Assembly (NCBI RefSeq): GCF_013085545.1
Contig: NZ_CP039543.1
Coordinates: 1,736,001 to 1,800,000 of the forward strand
From: Oceanidesulfovibrio marinus
GTDB lineage: Bacteria > Desulfobacterota > Desulfovibrionia > Desulfovibrionales > Desulfovibrionaceae
Direction: 5' to 3'
Length of the DNA: 64,000 bases
Shown: in pieces, positions 1-8,722 of the stretch
Layout of the letters: every line of letters begins with the position of its first letter
Position numbering within the stretch: position 1 is the stretch's first letter
Position numbers and translations under genes: made by a program
The notes under the pieces: generated by a model
What the model saw: the letters and a program-made list of their open reading frames with translations, nothing else
Database searches by the model: none
What the model was told of the DNA's origin: nothing

Positions 1-16
1 ATCCCAATTTGGGGTC

Positions 17-65
17 AAGGGGCCAATGGTCCCTTGCGGGGTGTCCGAGGGGCAGAGCCCCTCGG
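17..65. repeat. composite palindromic element, copy 1
   Basis: Two palindromes upstream of dnaE. The first is imperfect (AAGGGGCCA / TGGTCCCTT, 18-35). The second is perfect, with arms CCGAGGGG and CCCCTCGG around CAGAG (45-65). The same CAGAG-loop palindrome recurs near 55008, and the GGGGACCA/TGGTCCCC type near 46936 and 54941. It lies just before the dnaE start, so it could act as a terminator for an upstream gene outside the window. No T-run is visible. Confidence 0.7.
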
Positions 66-172
66 AGTCTCGAGCGTCCTCTGATAGACGCCTCCTTCTG
101 CGCATTGCCCCTGCGCACGCCTTCTGGTACCCTTTCCCGATCAATCCGTAACCTCCACAACACGCTGATATC

Positions 173-3100
173 ATGCCTGATTTCGTACACCTGCATTGTC
201 ATACAGAGTACTCGCTCCTGGACGGGGCGATCCGCCTCAAGGACCTCATTTCCCGCGCCAAGGAGTTCGGCTGCCCGGCCGCGGCCATCACCGACCACGG
301 CAACCTCTACGGCGCCTTGTCCTTCTACATGAAGGCCAAAGCCGAGGGCATCAAACCCATCCTGGGCAGCGAGCTTTACGTAGCCCATCACAACCACCAG
401 GACAGGGAAAGCACCGAGGCCAAGCGCCGCTACCACCTCGTACTTCTGGCCCAGAACGAGGTCGGCTGGCGCAACCTGGTCAAGCTGGTCAGCACCGGCT
501 ACCTTAAGGGCTTTTACCACAAGCCGCGCGTGGACAAGGAGCTCTTGCGCCAGCACAGCGAAGGCATCATCGCCCTGTCTGCCTGCCTGGCCGGCGAGAT
601 CCCGCGCAAGCTCATGAATGACGGCGTGGAAGCGGCCATCCCCCTGGCCCAGGAGTATGCCGACATTTTCCCCGGCCGGTTCTACCTGGAGCTGCAGGCC
701 AACAACCTGCCGGAGCAGGCCGAGCTCAACGAGAAGGTCATCGCCCTGTCCAGGCAAACCAACCTGCCTCTGGTGGCCACCAACGACTGCCACTACCTGG
801 CCGCGTCGGACTATGAAGCGCACGACGTGCTGCTCTGCATCCAGACCGCGGCCTGCGTGAACGACGAGAAGCGCATGCGCTTCACCACCAGCGATCTCTA
901 CTACAAGTCGCCGGAGGAGATGGCCGCGCACTTCCCGGAGCTGCCCGAGGCTATCGCGAACACGGCGCTCATCGCCGAGCAGTGCGATGTGGAGCTGGAC
1001 CTCAAGTCGCACCACTTCCCGGTCTACTCCCTGCCGGAGGGCAAGTCCCTGCACGAGGAGTTCGTGGACCTGTGCCGCCGGGGTCTGGAGGAGCGCATCG
1101 CCAAGGCGCCGTACGAGGTGGACCGCCAAGTCTACGACGAGCGGCTAGAAAAAGAGATCGGCGTTATCGCGGAGATGGGCTTCGAGGGCTACTTCCTCAT
1201 CGTGCAGGACTTCATCAACTGGGCCAAGGGGCAGAACATTCCGGTGGGTCCGGGCCGCGGATCGGCGGCCGGCTCCCTGGTGGCGTGGGCGCTCAGGATC
1301 ACCAACCTCGACCCTATCCCGTACAATCTGCTGTTCGAGCGCTTCCTGAACATCGAGCGCGTCTCCATGCCGGATATCGACGTGGACTTCTGCGAGCGTC
1401 GTCGCGGCGAGGTAATCAAATACGTGACCGAGAAGTACGGTGACGACAGCGTGGCGCAGATCACCACCTTCGGCACCATGAAGGCCAAGGCCGTGGTGCG
1501 CGACGTGGGCCGCGCCCTGGGCATGAGCTTCGGCGAGACCGACCGCATCGCCAAGCTCATTCCGGAAGATCTCAAGATGACCATCGACAAGGCTCTGGAG
1601 CAGGAGCCGGAGCTCAAGATCCTGGCCGAGGAAGATCCCACCATCGGCCAGCTCATCGACGTCTCCCGCCGGCTGGAAGGCCTCTCGCGCCACGCCTCCA
1701 CCCATGCGGCCGGCGTGGTTATCGGCGACAAGCAGCTGGACCACTACCTGCCTCTGTACCGCGGGAAAAAGGACGAGGTCGTCACCCAGTTCGACATGAA
1801 GATGGTGGAGAAGGTCGGCCTGATCAAGTTCGACTTCCTGGGCCTGCGCACCATGACCGTGGTCCAGGACGCTCTGGAGCTCATCGGTCGCCAGGGCAAA
1901 GAAGTGCCGGACCTGGACACCATGATCCTGGACGACGAGGAGACCTACCAGCTTTACTCCCGCGGTGACACGGACGGCGTGTTCCAGGTGGAAAGCTCGG
2001 GCATGCGCAAATATCTACGTATGCTCAAACCTTCATGCTTCGACGACCTCATTGCCATGCTGGCCTTGTACCGGCCCGGCCCGCTCAACTCCGGCATGGT
2101 CGACGAGTTCATCAAGCGCAAGCACGGCGAGGTCCCTGTCACCTACCCCGTGCCCCAGCTTCAGGACACTCTCGAATCCACCTACGGCGTCATCGTCTAC
2201 CAGGAACAGGTCATGAAGATCGCCCAGGTGGTGGCCAACTACACCCTGGGCGGCGCCGACCTGCTGCGCCGGGCCATGGGTAAGAAGAACGCCGCGGCCA
2301 TGGCCGAGGAGCGTGTGAAGTTCGTGGCCGGCGCCGCCGAGAACAACATCGGCGAGAAGAAGGCCAACGAGATCTTCGACTTGATGGAAAAGTTCGCCGA
2401 GTACGGCTTCAACAAGTCGCACTCCGCGGCCTATGCGCTCATCAGCTACTACACCGCCTACCTCAAGACGTATTACAAGGCCGAGTTCATGGCCGCGCTG
2501 ATGACCTCGGAGCTTTCCAACCAGGACAAGCTGCTCAAGTACATCAACGCCTGCCGCGACATGGGCATTCCGGTGGTGCCGCCGAACGTCAACGTGGGCC
2601 GCCGCGAGTTCAACGTCTCCGAGGGCGAGGTTGTCTACGGCCTGGGCGGCGTGAAGAACGTGGGCGACGAGGCCATCAACGAGATCGTCCGCGAGCGCGA
2701 GGAGAACGGGCCCTACATCAGTCTGCTCGACCTGGCCTGCCGCATCAACCTGCGCAAGGTCACCAAGCGCGTCTTCGAGCACCTCATCAAGGCCGGCGCG
2801 TGCGACTGTCTGGGCGCGACACGGCAGGGACTGCTCGCCTCCCTGGACCAGGTGGTGGCCCGGGCGCAGAAACGCGCCAAGGACAAGGAGTCCGGCCAGA
2901 CGTCGCTCTTTGCCATGGTGCCGGAGTCCGAGGCGCCGGTCACGCCTGGCGTGGGCTTCGACTGCCCGGAGCAGGGGATGGAGGAGTGGGAGGACGAGCT
3001 GCGCTCCGGTTTCGAGAAAGACGCCCTCGGCTTCTACCTCACCGCCCACCCGCTGCTGCCCTACCGCCGTGAGCTGCCGCGCCTAGGGCTGGAGACGCTG

Positions 3101-3700
3101 GAAACCTGCGCGGACAAAGCGCCCAAGCAGCCGGTCCGCACCGCCATCCTGATTACCTCCAAGAAGGAGTACATCACCAAGAAGGGCGACAAGATGGCCT
3201 TCCTGGGCATCGAGGACCTCACCGGCCAGGGCGAGGCCGCGATCTTTCCGGAGTCGTACCGGACCTACAAGGAGTTCATCAACGCGGACAAGCCGCTGAT
3301 CATCGAAGGCACTGTGAGCGACCGCTCCGGCCCGGAAGAAGAGGAAGGCCCCAAGCAGGCCAAGCTGCTGATCAACTCCTGCATGTTCCTGGCCGAGGCG
3401 GCCCAGGAGTGCACCGAGCCCGTGACCTTTGACCTGCGCGCCGAGCAGCTCACCGGCGAGGGCCTGGCCGCGTTCAAGGCGCTTGTCTCCCGCCACTCCG
3501 GCCCGGCCGAGGTCAACCTGCGCGTCCACTACCCGGACGCCTGCTGCCTGCTCAAGCTGGGCGCGAGCTACCGCGTGTCCCCATGCCCGGAGCTGGAAAA
3601 GGCCATCCAGCGGCTGGAGTGCCGCGCCCTGGATCCCTGCGAACTCAACGGGCGCGCCCAGGCGTCCGCATCACACTCTGCGGAGGCCAGCCATGCCTGA
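173..3700 (+). CDS. dnaE: DNA polymerase III subunit alpha
   Basis: Replicative polymerase of the C family, which extends primers at the chromosomal fork. The 1175-residue product is the usual size for DnaE. It begins with a PHP domain (FVHLHCHTEYSLLDGA at about residues 4-19, with the later HGN motif). It carries the catalytic PDIDVDF motif at residues 400-406 and further palm and finger motifs (GPGRGSAAGS; YGFNKSHSAAYA). An OB-fold region follows at about 985-1040 (KKGDKMAFLGIEDLTG). No 3'-5' exonuclease domain is present, so it is DnaE type rather than PolC. The start at 173 places the PHP motif immediately, but the ribosome binding site is weak. Its stop overlaps the downstream queD-like gene by 8 bases, implying cotranscription. 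Confidence 0.97.
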   Translation: MPDFVHLHCHTEYSLLDGAIRLKDLISRAKEFGCPAAAITDHGNLYGALSFYMKAKAEGIKPILGSELYVAHHNHQDRESTEAKRRYHLVLLAQNEVGWRNLVKLVSTGYLKGFYHKPRVDKELLRQHSEGIIALSACLAGEIPRKLMNDGVEAAIPLAQEYADIFPGRFYLELQANNLPEQAELNEKVIALSRQTNLPLVATNDCHYLAASDYEAHDVLLCIQTAACVNDEKRMRFTTSDLYYKSPEEMAAHFPELPEAIANTALIAEQCDVELDLKSHHFPVYSLPEGKSLHEEFVDLCRRGLEERIAKAPYEVDRQVYDERLEKEIGVIAEMGFEGYFLIVQDFINWAKGQNIPVGPGRGSAAGSLVAWALRITNLDPIPYNLLFERFLNIERVSMPDIDVDFCERRRGEVIKYVTEKYGDDSVAQITTFGTMKAKAVVRDVGRALGMSFGETDRIAKLIPEDLKMTIDKALEQEPELKILAEEDPTIGQLIDVSRRLEGLSRHASTHAAGVVIGDKQLDHYLPLYRGKKDEVVTQFDMKMVEKVGLIKFDFLGLRTMTVVQDALELIGRQGKEVPDLDTMILDDEETYQLYSRGDTDGVFQVESSGMRKYLRMLKPSCFDDLIAMLALYRPGPLNSGMVDEFIKRKHGEVPVTYPVPQLQDTLESTYGVIVYQEQVMKIAQVVANYTLGGADLLRRAMGKKNAAAMAEERVKFVAGAAENNIGEKKANEIFDLMEKFAEYGFNKSHSAAYALISYYTAYLKTYYKAEFMAALMTSELSNQDKLLKYINACRDMGIPVVPPNVNVGRREFNVSEGEVVYGLGGVKNVGDEAINEIVREREENGPYISLLDLACRINLRKVTKRVFEHLIKAGACDCLGATRQGLLASLDQVVARAQKRAKDKESGQTSLFAMVPESEAPVTPGVGFDCPEQGMEEWEDELRSGFEKDALGFYLTAHPLLPYRRELPRLGLETLETCADKAPKQPVRTAILITSKKEYITKKGDKMAFLGIEDLTGQGEAAIFPESYRTYKEFINADKPLIIEGTVSDRSGPEEEEGPKQAKLLINSCMFLAEAAQECTEPVTFDLRAEQLTGEGLAAFKALVSRHSGPAEVNLRVHYPDACCLLKLGASYRVSPCPELEKAIQRLECRALDPCELNGRAQASASHSAEASHA

Positions 3701-4076
3701 AGGCCGCTACCGCCTTTCCATCCGTGAATCCTTTGCCGCCTCGCACTGCCTGCGCCACTACCAGGGCAAGTGCGAAAACCTGCACGGCCACAACTTCGAG
3801 GTCGAAGTGGCCGTGGAAGGCACAGAGCTCGACCCCAAGATCGAGTTCCTCATGGACTTCAAGGAGCTGCGCACCCGGCTCAAAGAAGCCGTCGCGCCCT
3901 TTGACCACGCCCACCTCAACGAGGTCGCGCCCTTTGATCTGCAGAACCCCTCCTCGGAAAACCTCGCGCGCCATATCTATGCACGCCTCAGCCCCACCCT
4001 GCCGGATCACGTGATCCTCGTGGCCGTCAGCGTCTCGGAAAAACCCGGCCAGACAGCCACGTATTATCCGGGCTAG
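3693..4076 (+). CDS. queD: 6-carboxytetrahydropterin synthase (QueD/PTPS family)
   Basis: Converts 7,8-dihydroneopterin triphosphate to 6-carboxytetrahydropterin in the queuosine (7-deazaguanine) pathway. The 127-residue product has the family layout: the first zinc histidine in ESFAASHCLRHY, then CENLHGHNFEVEV, which contains the catalytic cysteine and the HGH zinc pair. Near the C-terminus the NPSSEN motif (substrate pocket) is followed by the SVSEKPGQTATY end. The open frame extends upstream inside dnaE. I chose the ATG at 3693 because the protein then starts at the family's N-terminus and overlaps the dnaE stop by 8 bases, typical of translational coupling. Membership of the PTPS superfamily is firm; the exact reaction is by similarity. 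Confidence 0.9.
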   Translation: MPEGRYRLSIRESFAASHCLRHYQGKCENLHGHNFEVEVAVEGTELDPKIEFLMDFKELRTRLKEAVAPFDHAHLNEVAPFDLQNPSSENLARHIYARLSPTLPDHVILVAVSVSEKPGQTATYYPG

Positions 4077-4080
4077 TTCT

Positions 4081-4142
4081 GGGGACGCTGTCCCCCTGGC
4101 CCCCGGACCCCACTATATGGGAACAGGGAGCTTAGCTCCCTG
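4081..4142. repeat. composite palindromic element, copy 2
   Basis: Downstream of queD. In order: GGGGAC-GCT-GTCCCC (4081-4095), a degenerate GGACCCC...GGGAAC palindrome, and CAGGGAGC-TTA-GCTCCCTG (4124-4142). This is the same module order as at 54916-55000. A further hairpin (CGATTTTTC / GAAAATCG, 4157-4179) follows. The remaining DNA up to the insertion sequence holds no gene I can support. Confidence 0.75.
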
Positions 4143-4279
4143 GCAAGGGTGTTCGACGATTTTTCAGGATAGAAAATCGGAATGGTGGCAACATAAACGG
4201 ACCAGAGGTGAGCCCATGGCAAGACGCGCCAAGGAACGCCCCGGAGTCTGAAGCACTAGTTTCTTTTGAGGCGACTCCG

Positions 4280-5493
4280 TGTGAACTGAGATGGATATAA
4301 CCTGACACCTGGGCCACCAAAAGGTTGTGGTCATGCCGTCCCTGGCTGGGTATCGATGGAGTTGCGAAGCTTCACGAACCCTTTCGAGGAGAACGCCATG
4401 ACCACGAAACGCAAAGTAGCACGAAGGAAGATGAGTCTGCTAGAGCTGGCCACTGAATTGGGCAACGTCAGCAAAGCGTGCAAAATCATGGGCTATTGCA
4501 GGCAGCAGTTCTACGAGATCCGGCGCAACTACCAGACCTTCGGCGCCGAAGGTCTATTGGACCGCCTGCCCGGGCCGCGAGGCCCGCACCCCAACCGCGT
4601 CGACGAGGCTGTCGAGCAGGCAATCCTCGACTACTGCCTGGACCACCCCACGTACGGGCCGCTCCGCGTCGCCCAACAGCTTGTCCTGCAGGGCGTTCAG
4701 GTCAGCTCCGGCGGCGTCCGCGGCGTCTGGAGCCGGCACGGCTTGCTCACCCGACACGAGCGACTGCTACGGCTGGAGAAGAGCGTGCGGGCGCAGCGCC
4801 TCGAACTCTCGGACGAGCAAATCCGTGTCCTGGAGCGCTTCAGTCCCGAGTTTCGTGACCGGCACATCGAGACGCGCCACACCGGCGATCTCGTGGCCGT
4901 GGACACCTTCTTTGTGGGCACGCTCAAGGGGGTCGGACGCGTGTATTTGCAGTCGGTTATCGATTGTCATAGCCGCTACGCCTGGGGCCGGCTCTACACC
5001 ACCAAGCTGCCAGTGACCGCGGTCCACGTGCTCAACGAGGACGTGCTGCCGTTCTTCGAGGAGCACGGCGCGCGCATTTCGACGATTCTCTCGGACAACG
5101 GTCGCGAGTTCTGCGGTCGCCCGGACAAGCATCCGTACGAATTGTTCTTGCAATTAGAAGGGATTGAGCATCGCACGACGCAGGTACGCAGGCCGCAGAG
5201 CAACGGCTTTGTGGAGCGGTTGCATCGGACATTGCTCGACGAGCATTTCCGCATCAAGGGCCGCGAGAAGTGGTACGAATCGGTGGAGGAAATGCAAGAG
5301 GATCTGGACAGTTACCTGAACCACTACAACCGGGAACGCACCCACCAGGGTCGCGGCATGGACGGCCGAGTGCCCTACCAAGCGTTCCTGGATGGCATCG
5401 TAACCGGCGAGGCAGAGGCAGAAGTAATCGAAGAAGCAGCGTAACCATCACCCCGCCAGGGGCGGAGTGTCAGGTGAATACTATCTCTGTACA
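4280..5493 (+). mobile_element. IS481-like insertion sequence, 1214 bp, with target duplication
   Basis: The element is bounded by imperfect terminal inverted repeats beginning TGT and ending ACA. The left end (TGTGAACTGAGATGG, then ACCTGACAC) matches the reverse complement of the right end (TGTACAGAGATAG, then ACCTGACAC). The pentamer CTCCG directly flanks both ends (4275-4279 and 5494-5498), the expected target-site duplication. It contains one DDE transposase reading frame and no passenger gene. The intact ends, duplication and open frame suggest a fairly recent insertion. Confidence 0.85.
4398..5444 (+). CDS. IS481-family DDE transposase
   Basis: Transposase of 348 residues. An N-terminal helix-turn-helix region (LLELATELGNVSKACKIMG) suits recognition of the element ends. 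The rve-type catalytic core carries the triad D169 (AVDTFF), D233 (LSDNGREF) and E273 (GFVERLHR), followed by the YNRERTHQG segment common in this family. The frame is open from 4356, but ATG 4398 has a GAGGAG ribosome binding site about 7 bases upstream and starts the lysine/arginine-rich DNA-binding end, so I prefer it. No frameshift or stop is visible, so it is probably functional. It is the only gene inside the IS. Confidence 0.92.
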   Translation: MTTKRKVARRKMSLLELATELGNVSKACKIMGYCRQQFYEIRRNYQTFGAEGLLDRLPGPRGPHPNRVDEAVEQAILDYCLDHPTYGPLRVAQQLVLQGVQVSSGGVRGVWSRHGLLTRHERLLRLEKSVRAQRLELSDEQIRVLERFSPEFRDRHIETRHTGDLVAVDTFFVGTLKGVGRVYLQSVIDCHSRYAWGRLYTTKLPVTAVHVLNEDVLPFFEEHGARISTILSDNGREFCGRPDKHPYELFLQLEGIEHRTTQVRRPQSNGFVERLHRTLLDEHFRIKGREKWYESVEEMQEDLDSYLNHYNRERTHQGRGMDGRVPYQAFLDGIVTGEAEAEVIEEAA

Positions 5494-5511
5494 CTCCGTG
5501 CTATGCCGGCC

Positions 5512-6039
5512 TCATTGCAGCAGCGTTGCTATTCTCTGCTTGAACTCAGGCGTTGGAATCTCACTTCGTCGCATACATGCACTATTCAACAAGGGTCCTT
5601 TTCCACTAGTCGCCTGCATTACTTTTATCTGAACCAATTTTTCAATGTACTCTATGCGCGCTGTACGGAAAGGCTCTTGCTCTCCATGCCTCAACATAAA
5701 TGGAATCTCGATAAAAAGCAGATCATTCTTTGTTATTTGATATTTTTTTGATCCGAACTTATCAAGCTGTTCTAAAACTCTTTGGCATGTCCTTCCCCCG
5801 CTATGTCCTGACTTTCTGCTTGTAGCTGATTTATAAAATGCTCTGATTCTAACTCGTAACGCTCTGTTCGTCATTCCAACATAGCATGTTCGTTTATATG
5901 AAAATTTCTCTCCTTCCGACCCCAGAAAAGTTATTACATAGACGCCTGGGAAATCAGAACAATACGCTATATTTTCATATGTGAGAGGCTGCCACCTCTC
6001 CTCCCTAAGATTCTCTAGGATATTATCATACATTCCCAC
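5512..6039 (-). CDS. GIY-YIG-like nuclease domain protein (AT-rich islet)
   Basis: Product of 175 residues with an apparent GIY-YIG fold signature: PGVYVITF at about residues 31-38, then CYVGMTNRALRVRIRAFY about 20 residues later, where the second half of the motif and the catalytic arginine are expected. A basic patch (KSATSRKSGHSGG) follows. The domain is known from homing endonucleases, UvrC and some restriction or retroelement nucleases; which role applies here is unknown. The gene and its flanks (about 5500-6280) are visibly richer in A/T than everything around them, and the IS481 copy sits 14 bases beyond its stop. Together these suggest recent acquisition. No partner gene is evident. 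Confidence 0.6.
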   Translation of the reverse strand: MGMYDNILENLREERWQPLTYENIAYCSDFPGVYVITFLGSEGEKFSYKRTCYVGMTNRALRVRIRAFYKSATSRKSGHSGGRTCQRVLEQLDKFGSKKYQITKNDLLFIEIPFMLRHGEQEPFRTARIEYIEKLVQIKVMQATSGKGPLLNSACMRRSEIPTPEFKQRIATLLQ

Positions 6040-6284
6040 TCTCCCAGTAGAACTAAATCAATTTGTCCTTTTTAAGACGTTACTCCAAGCTATACGCCTA
6101 CCCTACACTTTTTTACTATATTCCAAGCGTGCTAACGTCCAGCTTGATACATTCACCGACAACTCTATGCAAGTACGGCAGGATGCTGCATCTTATATTT
6201 CTCATCTTTACCTCCCGTGATTCTTTAGGTATCGCCAAATGAGGTGATTCGCTCCACTGTTTTTGGCTTCGGAGATATGATCGC

Positions 6285-6752
6285 ATGCGGATAGTGGCGC
6301 AACGAGTGAAGGAGGCCCGGGTGGATGTGGCCGGCGAGACGGTCGGCCGTATCGACACGGGCATTTTGGCCCTGGTGGGTTTCGGCGCCGGCGACGGTCC
6401 GGAGCTGCCAGGCTCCAAGGCGTGGCGCGCGCTGCTGTCCAGGCTGCTCACCCTGCGCATCTTTCCTGACGATCAAGGCAGGTTCAATCTCGGCCTGGGC
6501 GACGTGGAAGGCGGGCTGCTGCTCGTCTCCCAGTTCACCCTGTATGCGGACTGCCGCAAGGGCCGCCGGCCGTCCTTTACGGGAGCGGCTGCGCCGGAGC
6601 TGGCCGCGGCCCTGTTCGAGCGCTTCGTGCAGGATGCGACCGCGGCGTATCCCGGCCAGGTGGAGCAAGGCGTGTTTGCCGCGAACATGGACGTTTCCCT
6701 GGTCAACTGGGGACCGGTGACCATAACACTCGATGGTGCGGATTTCGCATGA
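6285..6752 (+). CDS. dtd: D-aminoacyl-tRNA deacylase
   Basis: Hydrolyses D-amino acids mischarged on tRNA, a cytoplasmic quality-control step. The 155-residue product matches Dtd along its length: MRIVAQRVKEARV at the start, the SQFTLYADCRKGRRPSF block around residues 83-99 (catalytic loop) and the NWGPVTI motif near the C-terminus, where the family's GP dipeptide excludes L-aminoacyl substrates. It follows the AT-rich islet; base composition returns to the local norm at its start. Its stop overlaps the next start (ATGA at 6749), so it heads the signalling/motility operon, although functionally it is housekeeping. Confidence 0.95.
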   Translation: MRIVAQRVKEARVDVAGETVGRIDTGILALVGFGAGDGPELPGSKAWRALLSRLLTLRIFPDDQGRFNLGLGDVEGGLLLVSQFTLYADCRKGRRPSFTGAAAPELAAALFERFVQDATAAYPGQVEQGVFAANMDVSLVNWGPVTITLDGADFA

Positions 6753-7906
6753 CAACCAACGCCATGCAGCAAAACGTCCGGATTCTGATCGTCGATGATT
6801 CCAGGACGATGCGCCAAGCCCTGGAGACCATCCTTGCCGAGCGGTACGAGGTGCGCACCGCCCGGGACGGCCGTCACGCTCTGGAGGTTCTGGACTCCTT
6901 CGCTCCCAATATTCTGCTGCTGGACATCATCATGCCGCGGCTCGACGGCTTCGGCGTCATCGAGCATATCCGCCGTGTCCGTCGCGACGAACAGACCTTC
7001 ATCATCATGCTCACGGCCGAGAGCGCCCAAGACATCAAGCCCAAGGCGCTCAACCTGGGGGCAAACGACTTTCTGCTCAAGCCATTCGACCAGGTGGAGC
7101 TGCTGGCGCGCATCGGCGTGGCCGCCAGACAGGTGCGCCTTACGCAAGAGCTGCACCACTCCATGGAGCGCATCAGCCGCGAGATAGAGACGGTGGCCGC
7201 CTTGCAGACGCGGCTGTTGCCCAAGGAGAGCCCCTATCTGGAGAAGGTGCAGCTACAGAGCCTCTACCGCCCTTCCGGCCAGGCCAGCGGCGACTACTTC
7301 GACTACGCCGTGCTGAACGACGACGTGCTGCGGGTGGCCATTGCGGACGTCTCCGGCCATGGCGCCCGCGCCGCGTTCCTCATGGCCATCGTGCGCACTC
7401 TCTTCAAGCTCTCGCTGGAACACGACCTGAGCATTGAAGAGACCATGCGCACCATCAACAGTCAGCTTGTGGACATCATCGGCGACGAGGCCGACTTCGT
7501 GACAGCCTTCGCCGCCGACCTGAATCTGAAAAAAAGCACGCTTTCCTACATCAACGCCGGCCACTGCCCGGGGCTGCTGCACACGGCCGGCGGGACCAAT
7601 GTCCAGTTGAACTCCACCCACCCGCTGCTGGGCTTCTTCCCCATAGATTTCGGATGCCGGACCCTGCCTTTCTCGGAGGAGTACTCTCTTTTTCTCTTCA
7701 CCGACGGCTTTTACGAGTGGGAGCGCAAGCCCGGCGTATTCTTCGAGCTCGACGACTTCCTGGAGCTCGCGGAGGGGCTCATGCCCACAAAAGAATCATT
7801 CCTGGAGAACCTCATCGCCAGCCTCAAGGCAGCCGGCGGCAAGCTGCCGGTATTCCGTGACGATCTCACGGCGCTTTGGGTGCATCGTGGAGAAGCCGAT
7901 GGCTGA
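6749..7906 (+). CDS. receiver-domain PP2C-type phosphatase (RsbU-like response regulator)
   Basis: Two-domain signalling protein of 385 residues. The receiver domain (about 10-130) has the acidic pair D16-D17, phospho-acceptor D59 (LLLDIIMPRLDG), T89 and K111. A short coiled linker leads to a SpoIIE/PP2C phosphatase (about 185-385) with the metal-binding SGDYFDY and ADVSGHGARAAFLMA motifs and FTDGFYEW near the end. In partner-switching systems such proteins dephosphorylate a STAS antagonist so that it can bind an RsbW-like kinase. Both partners are encoded directly downstream with overlapping genes, which strongly supports that role. No histidine kinase for the receiver is present in the window. 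Confidence 0.93.
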   Translation: MTTNAMQQNVRILIVDDSRTMRQALETILAERYEVRTARDGRHALEVLDSFAPNILLLDIIMPRLDGFGVIEHIRRVRRDEQTFIIMLTAESAQDIKPKALNLGANDFLLKPFDQVELLARIGVAARQVRLTQELHHSMERISREIETVAALQTRLLPKESPYLEKVQLQSLYRPSGQASGDYFDYAVLNDDVLRVAIADVSGHGARAAFLMAIVRTLFKLSLEHDLSIEETMRTINSQLVDIIGDEADFVTAFAADLNLKKSTLSYINAGHCPGLLHTAGGTNVQLNSTHPLLGFFPIDFGCRTLPFSEEYSLFLFTDGFYEWERKPGVFFELDDFLELAEGLMPTKESFLENLIASLKAAGGKLPVFRDDLTALWVHRGEADG

Positions 7907-8369
7907 CGACCTGCGTACCTTTGATGAGAGCAAGCAGCACTATGTTCTGCGAACCCAGGCAAGCCCGGCCGCGAGCAGGCGCCTGGCCAAAGCGGTTCTG
8001 ACCATACTGAACGACGCGATCACCGATCACGATCTGATGTACAACATCGATCTCAGCCTGTCCGAGGCGTGCGCCAATGTGGTCCGCCACGCCTACGCCA
8101 AGGAGCCCTTCTCCAGCAAGCAGCAGATAGAGATCGACCTCACGCTTTACGAGGGCCGGACCATCGAGATCGAGATATCGGATTGGGGCTGCGGCTTTCC
8201 TGAATTTCCTGTGGATATAAAGAATGCGAGCCCGGAGGCCGAAGGAGGACGTGGGCTCTTCATCATGTCGGAGCTGGCCGACGAGTTCGAGCTCCGGCGC
8301 AACGGCGACCGCAACAGCGTGTATCTCAAGATGCGCGTCGAGGAGAACCGATGGAACCCTTCCGGATAA
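7899..8369 (+). CDS. RsbW-like serine kinase / anti-sigma factor (GHKL ATPase)
   Basis: Small 156-residue GHKL ATPase. The N-box lies in DLSLSEACANVVRHAY, with the Mg-binding E and N positions. The G1 region is SDWGCGFP and the glycine-rich lid EAEGGRGLFIMSELAD. This is the architecture of RsbW/SpoIIAB switch kinases, which phosphorylate a STAS protein and sequester a target such as a sigma factor. The ATG at 7899 overlaps the phosphatase stop by 8 bases and has GTGGAG just upstream; the longer frame from 7857 would lie inside the upstream gene. The regulated target is not identifiable. No sigma-factor gene is nearby, while the next genes encode motility functions. Confidence 0.9.
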   Translation: MADDLRTFDESKQHYVLRTQASPAASRRLAKAVLTILNDAITDHDLMYNIDLSLSEACANVVRHAYAKEPFSSKQQIEIDLTLYEGRTIEIEISDWGCGFPEFPVDIKNASPEAEGGRGLFIMSELADEFELRRNGDRNSVYLKMRVEENRWNPSG

Positions 8370-8695
8370 CCAGTGACGGGCCCCTGGTTCGCGTGGAGAT
8401 TCATGGAGAGTTCAGTCTCGAGTTTACCGATATGCTCAAGCGGCAGCTTGAGCCGTGGCTCGATTCGAAATCCTGCCAGGCCGTGGCCATAGACCTCTCG
8501 GAGACCACGTTCATGGACAGCTCCGGCATAGGCTTCCTCGTGGCCAAGGCCTCACGCCTTCGCTCCGAAGGCAAGGCGTTCTACCTGCTCAAACCCAGCC
8601 CCAAGGTTCGCCGCATCCTCTCCCTGGTCAAGCTGGAACGTTTCTTCACGAGCCTGGACAACGACGAGGAGCTCGACAAGCTCCTGCCGCACTAG
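8351..8695 (+). CDS. STAS-domain anti-sigma factor antagonist (RsbV/SpoIIAA-like)
   Basis: Single STAS domain of 114 residues. The phosphorylation loop reads TTFMDSSGIGFLVAKA, with the conserved D-S-S-G in which serine is the kinase target and phosphatase substrate. It overlaps the end of the kinase gene by 19 bases, so phosphatase, kinase and antagonist form one translationally coupled module. The unphosphorylated form is expected to bind the upstream RsbW-like protein and free its client. A flagellar or envelope client would fit the motAB genes downstream but cannot be shown from sequence. Confidence 0.92.
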   Translation: MEPFRITSDGPLVRVEIHGEFSLEFTDMLKRQLEPWLDSKSCQAVAIDLSETTFMDSSGIGFLVAKASRLRSEGKAFYLLKPSPKVRRILSLVKLERFFTSLDNDEELDKLLPH

Positions 8696-8722
8696 ACAAC
8701 CTACGAGCCAGGAGCGGACCCC

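Noticed and set aside
5981-6220. 79-codon plus-strand frame in the AT-rich islet
   Set aside because: Overlaps the start of the GIY-YIG-like gene on the other strand and lacks a ribosome binding site.
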